Translations under genes and position numbers: made by a program
Origin: Skeletonema tropicum
Taxonomy: Eukaryota > Bacillariophyta > Thalassiosirophyceae > Thalassiosirales > Thalassiosiraceae
Assembly: GCA_037178625.1 (NCBI GenBank)
Contig: CM074141.1
Coordinates: forward strand, 558,001 to 622,000
DNA length: 64,000 nt
Reading direction: 5' to 3'
Part shown: positions 1 through 12,000 of the stretch, piece by piece
How the letters are laid out: each line of letters starts with the position of its first letter
Numbering within the stretch: the first letter of the stretch is position 1
The notes under the pieces: model-generated
Database searches by the model: none
Told to the model about the DNA's origin: nothing
What the model saw: the letters and a program-made list of their open reading frames with translations, nothing else

Positions 1-2
1 GA

Positions 3-3000
3 TATTATGACGGTGGAGACATCACCCTGTCAGCTGGTCAGACATCTGGCAATGGATTCAAGGGCGGCTCGGTCCATTTGAATGGAGGAGAGGGCTCGAG
101 TTCGCATTCCACAGATGGAGGTGATGGTGGTGATCTCATCCTCACGGGAGGAGAGGCGAAAGGAGAGGGGGAAGACGATGATGGAGGTAGCATTGCTCTT
201 CAAGGAGGTACATCGTTTGCTGGGCATGGAGGCTCCATCCGATTATCATCGGGTGGATCCAGTGAGACATCTTCGGGTGACGTATGTAAGTGTCATTCAT
301 ATTCTTAAGTGCCTTTATTCTGCTTCTTAGTATTATATTGTCTCACTTTCATTGATGATCATGTACTAATACTCCACAGTGATTGCCAGTGCCAAGGCTG
401 GCCACGAAGGGACGAGTGGGGCTCTCACTTTGACCACGGGGGCATCCAATAGTGGCCTCGGCACAAGTGGATCCATCAATTTACAGACTGGAAACGTCTT
501 TGGTGGAGCTACAGGTGACATATCAATGTCAGCTGGAACAGCTACCGATACAGTTGAGAAGGGGGGATCCATTTCCTTCACCACTGGACACAGCGAGTGG
601 TCGTCGAGTGGCTCATTCCATGTTCAGACTGCCAATGGAGGTGCGCAAGGCAATAGCGGTGAAGTCTCGATACGAACTGGCGACACAGAGTCGGGTAGGT
701 CGGGCCCCTTGCTCTTTGAGAGTGGATCTGCTGCAGGTGGTGGTTCTGCAGGGTAAGTTTCATCAGTGTTTATGGGATATTGTGGAATGGACTTTGCTCT
801 ATCATCTCTATCGCATTGTAATCTTACACTCTACACATGTTCATATTGCACATTACTTCTTCTCACGTCTCTTGGCAGATCAATCGAGATGAAAGTAGGA
901 TACAGTAAGTATAAGCATAACGGCGGGCACGTCAAACTTGCCGCAGGAGAGGCCAAGGGCAATGCAATTGGTGGTTCCGTAGATATAGCCGCCGGTAATG
1001 GGACTTCTTCTACAGGTAGAGGCGGCAGTGTGTCCATTGCTGCAGGGAATGCATCCGGCGAAAGCCCCTTTGATGTTGCTGGCCACTTGACGATGACTGC
1101 AGGCTCTGCGAACAAAGGCGATGGAGGAGCTGTCTCAATTCAGTCGGGTGGAAGTACTGAAAGAGACAGCGGTGCCATAGGTGAGTGTACAACAACCGTG
1201 ACATGCATTTTCATCCATCTTCCTTCGTCCACGACACTTTTTCGTCTCATGCTCATGTCATTTCCTGATTGCTCTTTGAATGTAGTCATTGCTACTGCTG
1301 CTTCCGGCAGTGAAGGCATGAGTGGATCTTTATCTATGAGTACTGGGTCATCTAAACGTGGGAATTCTGGCGAAATCAGTATCCGTACTGGTGATTCAGA
1401 TGCCTATTACACCGCGTCTACCAATCGAAAGACGGGAGGTGGTGGAAACATCACCTTGGCTGTAGGAACGGCCAACTTTGGCCGAGGCGGGTACATGAAA
1501 CTCTCAGCTGGATCAACAACTGGATTCTCTCGATACGATGTCTGGAATCCCATCGATGTGACAGGTGGTGAAATCGAGATGACTTCTGGATCTTCTAAAG
1601 AATCACATTCAGGTCATATTGAAATCGCCACTGCTCCTGCTGGAATGCGAGGCGTTTCTGGCTACCTCAAGCTACAAACTGGAGACGCTTCGTCTGGAGA
1701 TGCTGGTACTATTGGTAAGTCCGAGTGAAATTGATCCAAGAGTGCCTCTCGAGAGTAATTTGCCCATGATGCCTCACACTGCCATCTTGTGTCTGTTTCT
1801 TTGCGTTTCCTCTACTCTGCTATAGCTCTAATGACTGGGAATTCAACTGATGGAGAAGGCGGAGCAATTGAGATTGTCAGTGGAAAATCTTCCGGCGAGG
1901 CTGATGGTGCAAACATTCAAATTAGTGCTGGCGAGGCTGATGGTGAGAGGACAACAGGAGGTACTGTTACAGTGTTTGCCGGACATGGGAGTAACAATGA
2001 TAAATACGATGGCGGAAATGGTGGATCGATCGAGCTCATTGCAGGCTCTGGCCACGGTCGAAACAAGGACAAAGATGGCGGAGGCGATATTCATCTTCAA
2101 GCTGGCTATGGCGTCAAATCCAATGGCGGAGATGTATTCGTGAAATCTGGCCCGTCAATTGAGGGTGATAGCGGTGATGTCACAATTGCGTCGGATAATT
2201 CTGGCAAATGGGGTGGATCAGGAATGCTGAACATTTCGACTGGATTCTCTATGGAAGAATCAAGTGGGAAGATTGTCATCTCGACTGGCAACTCGTATTC
2301 AGGTCAAGGAGGGGATATCCAACTCGCCGTCGGGGATGGAAAAAAAGGAGACGGAGGCGATTTGGTTGCTGTTGCTGGAGCATCAAGGGATATGGCATGT
2401 GAGTAATATTACTATTATGTATTGTGTATGTTTGTCAGATTCCTTGAATGAATCTCACATAATGCTTTCCTGTCTCGATTTGTTCAGCCTCTGGAGGCTC
2501 AGTTCTCCTTCAGGGAGGAGAAGGCCAGCATTCGTCGCCCCATGATGGATCAGATGGAGGATCTGTGCTTGTAATGGGAGGTGATTCGCTTGGATTGGGT
2601 TGGCAAGATCATGGTGGAAGCATCGAACTCGTTGCCGGTAGAGCTCAAAGGGGTACCGGAGGGGAAGTGCTTTTGTCAAGTGGAACTTCCAGCGAATCGT
2701 CAAGTAAGTCATGAAAATATTTGCCCATTCCTGTTTTGTTGCATTGCTCTTGCGGCCATGTTGATGTCTAATTGCTTGTATGAACATTTCATCATCATCA
2801 TCAGGTGGCGAGTTGAAGATCCAAACAGCCAAAGCTAGGAGGAGAGGCGTGAGTGGCGACTTGCTGCTCCAAACTGGCAATGTAGTCGACAAACATTCAA
2901 GAGGCGATGTAGGAAAAGTCGACATCTCCACAGGAAGCTCGGTCCATGGCAAGGGTGGTGACATAATTCTGAGTGTGGGCGATTCTACGCAAACAGACGG

Positions 3001-6000
3001 CGGTAACATTGATCTCAGCGCTGGCTCGTCTGCTGGAAATACATTTTATGGTGGAAAATTGAACATGAAATCTGGTGAGGGTACCTATTACACCGGAGAA
3101 ATCAATCTCAAAACACCCGATAGTAGACATGGAAGCAGTGGTGCGATCAACATTGCTACAGGAAACAGCGGCACTCAACACGGTCAGAGTGGGCACTTAT
3201 TTCTATCTACTGGAGATGGGTGAGTTGCATGAAGTGTTGAAAGCAAGTATGTATTGAGCTACAATCCATTCTCACACTTACTATACTTCTTTCCCCTCAA
3301 CTCGAACTCTACTTTCTGCTTAGGGGGTACGGTGCGAGTATTTCAATGAAAGCAGGGAAATCAACTGTTCATGAACAGTCCGGCGGCGGAGTTAAGATCG
3401 GTAAGTATGAGATGTTGTTGTGAAATGGTTTGTTGCTTTGTTCCTACTCTTGCTTCGTCCGACACTAATATTTTCCACCCCTTTGACTTGAACTCGAACT
3501 TTACCAGAGGGAGGCGAGGGATCTTCAACCGGCAGCTACAATGGAGGAGATGGAGGAGATGTACACCTCATTGGAGGGCCAAGTGGTGGAAAGAATCCTA
3601 TCAATGATCGAGCTGGCCATATTATACTCGAAGGTGGCAAATCCAGTGCCGTGGGAGTTGGAGGCTCCATAAAAGTCCAATCGGGCTCTGGGTCGGAGAG
3701 TGGAGTTATTCTGATGGAGACTCGAGATGAAAAGTTCGGACGTTCGACAGGACCGATGGCATTCAAAACCGGTAAGGCTGATGATGGAATGAGTGGTGAT
3801 ATTATCTTGTCAACAGGAAGTGCTACTTTGGAGAAGGGGAAGGCTGGTTCGATTAACATCGAAGCTGGTACAATTGGAAGTGTCTTTTCTACTGGAAATT
3901 ACTACACGAATCCTTATAATGCTAAGCGATGGAAATGAGGGTGCCGATGTTTCGTTGATCGCTGGTGCATCTCATGCTGGTATCGGCGGCACAGTCAGTT
4001 TGTCTGGAGGAAGCGGATCATCAGGAGGAGGCAACCTCAATCTTACAGCCGGAGATGGGATGCATGATTCATTAGGAGGTGATACCTTGATCTATGGTGG
4101 TCACAGCGCGTCTACCGGAGGATTGACCGTTCTTCAAGGAGGGACAGGCGCAGGAAAAGGTGGAGATGTCCAATTGCGTGGAGGGACTACTGCAGGGAAC
4201 GGAAGGGGTGGTGACGCTGTTGTCGAATCTGGTGATAGTTTTAGGTCGGGTTCTGGCTCAGTAATCGTACGAAGCGGGGATACTGAGAGTGTCAGTAGCG
4301 GTAACGTGGACCTGACTTCTGGAAGCTCGTCTGCTGCTACTGGAAACGTCAAAGTAGGATCAGGTAAATCTTCACGTGGTACAAGTGGACATGTAGATAT
4401 TGTAAGCGGAGGTGGCGTTGTTTCGGGTAAGATTTCTCTTGCATCGGGTAGAAGTTACTCTGGCAATAGCGGTGATATCGAATTGAGTAGCGGAGAAGTC
4501 GCTGAGTTCGCTTCAATGGGAGATAGTGGCAAGCTATTGCTCTCGACTGCTAAGACTTCATCTACCCGTGGAAGCAGTGGCGAAATCAATATCATGACTG
4601 GAAAATCTGTGAGTGGTGGCAGTGGTGATATCTCTTTAGAAGCTGGTCCAAGCAAAGATGACGGTGGATCTATTGCCATGAAAGCATCCAAATCACAGTC
4701 TATCGGTGGTAGCATTGTCCTGGAGTCTGGATCTTCAGAATACTCCCAAGCAGGTGACATTACCTTGAAAACTGGACACGCCCCTCGTCCACTGACTTCA
4801 TCTGATGGAGGCAACATCAATATTATGGCAAGCTCTATCTCTCAATCGCAGTTTGGGTGGAGGGCAGAAAGGGCTTCAACGAAAGCGATTAATCTTGGGT
4901 TTGATGATGTTTCATCTTCAGGCTCTGAATATCGAAACGTAGCTCTCCAGATAAAGAAGACAAGAGGTTCAATGAGGGTTGTTTCTTCAGTTCCTGGTAA
5001 GTCGTTTGCCCATTTATTACTTTCATTTCAACATTGCCCTGCTTGCATGACTGACACAAAACATCCCTCTTGTGTGATGCATTTCAGTGCAAGTAACAAC
5101 CGTGCAGTATTCGTCCGACGAAAGGATCAAAAAGAACATTAAAGAAGTTGATACTGAAGACCTCCTGGATCGTATGAAGAAAATTGAGCTGCGTGAGTAC
5201 GGCTACACGGATGACTGGAGAGCAGTGAGGGGTCTAGTAAATGACATTCGCGTGCGGGGTGTCATTGCACAAGAATTGAACGAGATCTTCCCTGAGCATA
5301 TTCAAATTTTGAATGAGCTGGAAATGAAAGAGCACGACCTCAAGTTTGATAACTTTCATCAGGTCGACAAGCAGGCATTGATGATGGATATGATCGGGGC
5401 GCTTCAAGCCCACACGAAGAGATTTCAAACACTAGCGGCAGCTCGCGAAAGGACCCGATCGATAGCGATGAGGACTGAGCATGCTGGAGATACCAGAATG
5501 GGCAGTGGGTCTATAGAGATGAGCTCTGGAAGTTCACAGGAAAGCACTAGTGGAGACGTCCGCATTTTTAGTGGAGACGCTTTGAATTCTGGGAATCTCA
5601 ATATTCAAGTCGGCGATGCCGTGAAGGCGCCAGGTCAACTCAAAATTGAAGGCGGATCTTCTTTGACTGGTGCTGGAGGTGCAACCGAGCTTCTATCGGG
5701 TGCTTCGCGGTCTGGAAGTGGGGGCTCACTCACTGTTGGCGGCGGTTCATCTCTTTTGAAAGAAGGTGGCAGCGTTAGTCTAACGTCCGGTTCATCGCAG
5801 GTGGGATCCGGCGGAGTTGTATCTGTGAGCGCAGGGGGCGGTGAGACTGCTGGTGGATCGATTTCATTGGAGGGTGGCTCTAGTCAGAAGTTTGGAGGGT
5901 CATTGCATTTGTCAGGAGGTCAATCTTTTGGCGAGCAAGATGCAGCCGGGGGGTCAATCACTGTACAATCAGGGTCCAGTTCTGAAGCCGAGTCTGGTGA

Positions 6001-9000
6001 GATAACTATTGAGAGTGGTGATGCTGGAATGTTGAGCGGTGATGTATCCATTGCGACTGGGACGAGTGTGCAAGAGACGAGCGGTTCTATGGAGCTAAAG
6101 ACTGGTATGTCATCTACCAGTGGTGCTGGATCAATCGTCATGTCTGTGGGTGATAGCAGTAATGGTATCGGTGGATCACTTGACATGAGTGCTGGCAGGT
6201 CGTCATCACTTTATAGTAATTACGGCTACGGCCTCGCTAACGCTCAAGGTGGTGATGTCAGTATTTCGTCAGGAGACTCTCTAGCCGGTTCAGGAGGTGA
6301 TATGACGCTGAAGTCTGGTCATGGAAGTATCTCTGGTGGCTTTGTGAGTGTTATGGGTGGTAAGGGATTGAATGGACAGGGAGGTTCGATTTCATTGTCG
6401 TCTGGTGAAGGAGGCGAGACATCCAAGTCGGGAGATATCTCTGTGCATACTCCTTCTGAAGGCTTTTCTAGTGGTAGTGGATCGATACTGCTGCAAACTG
6501 GGTCTGCTCCAAGATTGGGAGATGCTATCGGTGGAAGCATGTCTCTTCTAACTGGCTCTGGCGGACCTCTGACATTGTCGGTAGGAGAGTCTACTCAATC
6601 CAATGGAGGACATGCAAGCATGGAAGCAGGCTCGACTGCTGTGGGAAACGCAGCAGCAGCAGGAGGAAATATCAAGTTAGCATCTGGCTCCTCTTTGAAC
6701 GGCGCTGGTGGCGCAGCTGAGTTACTCTCCGGTTCATCTGAATCTGGACGTGGAGGCGACATATTAATATCAGCTGGAAAATCTGAATTGTCTAATGCGG
6801 GCAATCTTCAAGCGTCTGCTGCTTCGTCTAATTTTGGTAAAGGTGGCGATTTAGAATTGCAGTCCGGATCTGGTATCCAAGCAGGAAGTCTAACCCTCAA
6901 TGCAGGAAAATCCCGTGACCTCAATGGTGCAGATTTAACTCTTCGAGGTAGCGAGTCACTCGAAGGAAGTGGCGGAGATGCTAATATTGAAGCGGGGGAT
7001 GGGCTTCTACAAGGAGGCGACATCAATCTGAAAGGAGGTGATTCATCCTCGAATCAAAATGGCGGGGCAATCTTGCTAACGTCTGGGGGAAGTAATGACG
7101 GAGACACCGGTTCAGTCCTACTATCATCAAGCAATTCAGACCTCATTGGAAATAGTGGACAAATTGTCCTCGGCACAGGTGATACAAATGAAGGTGATAG
7201 TGGGAGTATTGAACTGAGAACTGGAAATTCCATATCAAAAGAAGCAGGTGAAATTCACATCTCGAACGGAATGACTGATTTGACAAAAGGATCGGAAATC
7301 ATCATCAAATCGGGATCATCTTTGTCTCAATCAGGAGGAGATGTGAACATATTGTCAGGAGATGGATATTACACGGCAGGTCACATAAACATTCGAGGAG
7401 GAACTTCAACCTATCAAATTGGAAGTGACATCAACGTTGTATCAGGATATAGTGAAAACAAATCAAGTGGAAAGCTTTCATTAAAAACAGCAAACGCGGC
7501 TGAAGGAAGTCCTGGATTCTTCGAGTGGGGACCTCAAGCTTGCAACTGGAAGCGCATCGACAGCAAACTCAGGTGACATATCAATCGCTACTGGACTTTC
7601 CACGTCTGCATCTGCAGGAGACCTTGCTCTCACGGTAGGCTCCAGTGACACGCTTGGCGGCTCCATCACGTTGGAAGCGGGCGCTTCTGGTTCGGCCAAT
7701 GCTGGTTCTGCTACCTTTGTGGCCGGTGACTCTCAATCATCAGATGGCGGTAGCATGACCATAGAAGCAGGAGATGGACCCAATCAGGGCGGAGCAGTGA
7801 CAATCTCGGCTGGCTCGGGCTCGTCAACTGGAGGTGGAATCATGGCCATCACATCAGGAGTCAGCGATGACGGTAGCTCCGGCACAGCCAGCTTGAAGAC
7901 TGCCGATGCTGCTGGCACAAGCGCTGGATCTTCGAGTGGGGACCTCAATCTTGCAACTGGAAGCGCATCGACAGCAAACTCAGGTGACATATCAATCGCT
8001 ACTGGGACTTTCCACGTCTGCATCTGCAGGAGACCTTGCTCTCACGGTAGGCTCCAGTGACACGCTTGGCGGCTCCATCACGTTGGAAGCGGGCGCTTCT
8101 GGTTCGGCCAATGCTGGTTCTGCTACCTTTGTGGCCGGTGACTCTCAATCATCAGATGGCGGTAGCATGACCATAGAAGCAGGAGATGGACCCAATCAGG
8201 GCGGAGCAGTGACAATCTCGGCTGGCTCGGGCTCGTCAACTGGAGGTGGAATCATGGCCATCACATCAGGAGTCAGCGATGACGGTAGCTCCGGCACAGC
8301 CAGCTTGAAGACTGCCGATGCTGCTGGCACAAGCGCTGGATCTTCGAGTGGGGACCTCAATCTTGCAACTGGAAGCGCATCGACAGCAAACTCAGGTGAC
8401 ATATCAATCGCTACTGGACTTTCCACGTCTGCATCTGCAGGAGACCTTGCTCTCACGGTAGGCTCCAGTGACACGCTTGGCGGCTCCATCACGTTGGAAG
8501 CGGGCGCTTCTGGTTCGGCCAATGCTGGTTCTGCTACCTTTGTGGCCGGTGACTCTCAATCATCAGATGGCGGTAGCATGACCATAGAAGCAGGAGATGG
8601 ACCCAATCAGGGCGGAGCAGTGACAATCTCGGCTGGCTCGGGCTCGTCAACTGGAGGTGGAATCATGGCCATCACATCAGGAGTCAGCGATGACGGTAGC
8701 TCCGGCACAGCCAGCTTGAAGACTGCCGATGCTGCTGGCACAAGCGCTGGATCTTCGAGTGGGGACCTCAATCTTGCAACTGGAAGCGCATCGACAGCAA
8801 ACTCAGGTGACATATCAATCGCTACTGGACTTTCCACGTCTGCATCTGCAGGAGACCTTGCTCTCACGGTAGGCTCCAGTGACACGCTTGGCGGCTCCAT
8901 CACGTTGGAAGCGGGCGCTTCTGGTTCGGCCAATGCTGGTTCTGCTACCTTTGTGGCCGGTGACTCTCAATCATCAGATGGCGGTAGCATGACCATAGAA

Positions 9001-12000
9001 GCAGGAGATGGACCCAATCAGGGCGGAGCAGTGACAATCTCGGCTGGCTCGGGCTCGTCAACTGGAGGTGGAATCATGGCCATCACATCAGGAGTCAGCG
9101 ATGACGGTAGCTCCGGCACAGCCAGCTTGAAGACTGCCGATGCTGCTGGCACAAGCGCTGGATCTTCGAGTGGGGACCTCAATCTTGCAACTGGAAGCGC
9201 ATCGACAGCAAACTCAGGTGACATATCAATCGCTACTGGACTTTCCACGTCTGCATCTGCAGGAGACCTTGCTCTCACGGTAGGCTCCAGTGACACGCTT
9301 GGCGGCTCCATCACGTTGGAAGCGGGCGCTTCTGGTTCGGCCAATGCTGGTTCTGCTACCTTTGTGGCCGGTGACTCTCAATCATCAGATGGCGGTAGCA
9401 TGACCATAGAAGCAGGAGATGGACCCAATCAGGGCGGAGCAGTGACAATCTCGGCTGGCTCGGGCTCGTCAACTGGAGGTGGAATCATGGCCATCACATC
9501 AGGAGTCAGCGATGACGGTAGCTCCGGCACAGCCAGCTTGAAGACTGCCGATGCTGCTGGCACAAGCGCTGGATCTTCGAGTGGGGACCTCAATCTTGCA
9601 ACTGGAAGCGCATCGACAGCAAACTCAGGTGACATATCAATCGCTACTGGACTTTCCACGTCTGCATCTGCAGGAGACCTTGCTCTCACGGTAGGCTCCA
9701 GTGACACGCTTGGCGGCTCCATCACGTTGGAAGCGGGCGCTTCTGGTTCGGCCAATGCTGGTTCTGCTACCTTTGTGGCCGGTGACTCTCAATCATCAGA
9801 TGGCGGTAGCATGACCATAGAAGCAGGAGATGGACCCAATCAGGGCGGAGCAGTGACAATCTCGGCTGGCTCGGGCTCGTCAACTGGAGGTGGAATCATG
9901 GCCATCACATCAGGAGTCAGCGATGACGGTAGCTCCGGCACAGCCAGCTTGAAGACTGCCGATGCTGCTGGCACAAGCGCTGGATCTTCGAGTGGGGACC
10001 TCAATCTTGCAACTGGAAGCGCATCGACAGCAAACTCAGGTGACATATCAATCGCTACTGGACTTTCCACGTCTGCATCTGCAGGAGACCTTGCTCTCAC
10101 GGTAGGCTCCAGTGACACGCTTGGCGGCTCCATCACGTTGGAAGCGGGCGCTTCAGGTTCGGCCAATGCTGGTTCTGCTACCTTTGTGGCCGGTGACTCT
10201 CAATCATCAGATGGCGGTAGCATGACCATAGAAGCAGGAGATGGACCCAATCAGGGCGGAGCAGTGACAATCTCGGCTGGCTCGGGCTCGTCAACTGGAG
10301 GTGGAATCATGGCCATCACATCAGGAGTCAGCGATGACGGTAGCTCCGGCACAGCCAGCTTGAAGACTGCCGATGCTGCTGGCACAAGCGCTGGATCTTC
10401 GAGTGGGGACCTCAATCTTGCAACTGGAAGCGCATCGACAGCAAACTCAGGTGACATATCAATCGCTACTGGACTTTCCACGTCTGCATCTGCAGGAGAC
10501 CTTGCTCTCACGGTAGGCTCCAGTGACACGCTTGGCGGCTCCATCACGTTGGAAGCGGGCGCTTCAGGTTCGGCCAATGCTGGTTCTGCTACCTTTGTGG
10601 CCGGTGACTCTCAATCATCAGATGGCGGTAGCATGACCATAGAAGCAGGAGATGGACCCAATCAGGGCGGAGCAGTGACAATCTCGGCTGGCTCGGGCTC
10701 GTCAACTGGAGGTGGAATCATGGCCATCACATCAGGAGTCAGCGATGACGGTAGCTCCGGCACAGCCAGCTTGAAGACTGCCGATGCTGCTGGCACAAGC
10801 GCTGGATCTTCGAGTGGGGACCTCAATCTTGCAACTGGAAGCGCATCGACAGCAAACTCAGGTGACATATCAATCGCTACTGGACTTTCCACGTCTGCAT
10901 CTGCAGGAGACCTTGCTCTCACGGTAGGCTCCAGTGACACGCTTGGCGGCTCCATCACGTTGGAAGCGGGCGCTTCAGGTTCGGCCAATGCTGGTTCTGC
11001 TACCTTTGTGGCCGGTGACTCTCAATCATCAGATGGCGGTAGCATGACCATAGAAGCAGGAGATGGACCCAATCAGGGCGGAGCAGTGACAATCTCGGCT
11101 GGCTCGGGCTCGTCAACTGGAGGTGGAATCATGGCCATCACATCAGGAGTCAGCGATGACGGTAGCTCCGGCACAGCCAGCTTGAAGACTGCCGATGCTG
11201 CTGGCACAAGCGCTGGATCTTCGAGTGGGGACCTCAATCTTGCAACTGGAAGCGCATCGACAGCAAACTCAGGTGACATATCAATCGCTACTGGACTTTC
11301 CACGTCTGCATCTGCAGGAGACCTTGCTCTCACGGTAGGCTCCAGTGACACGCTTGGCGGCTCCATCACGTTGGAAGCGGGCGCTTCAGGTTCGGCCAAT
11401 GCTGGTTCTGCTACCTTTGTGGCCGGTGACTCTCAATCATCAGATGGCGGTAGCATGACCATAGAAGCAGGAGATGGACCCAATCAGGGCGGAGCAGTGA
11501 CAATCTCGGCTGGCTCGGGCTCGTCAACTGGAGGTGGAATCATGGCCATCACATCAGGAGTCAGCGATGACGGTAGCTCCGGCACAGCCAGCTTGAAGAC
11601 TGCCGATGCTGCTGGCACAAGCGCTGGATCTTCGAGTGGGGACCTCAATCTTGCAACTGGAAGCGCATCGACAGCAAACTCAGGTGACATATCAATCGCT
11701 ACTGGACTTTCCACGTCTGCATCTGCAGGAGACCTTGCTCTCACGGTAGGCTCCAGTGACACGCTTGGCGGCTCCATCACGTTGGAAGCGGGCGCTTCAT
11801 GGTTCGGCCAATGCTGGTTCTGCTACCTTTGTGGCCGGTGACTCTCAATCATCAGATGGCGGTAGCATGACCATAGAAGCAGGAGATGGACCCAATCAGG
11901 GCGGAGCAGTGACAATCTCGGCTGGCTCGGGCTCGTCAACTGGAGGTGGAATCATGGCCATCACATCAGGAGTCAGCGATGACGGTAGCTCCGGCACAGC

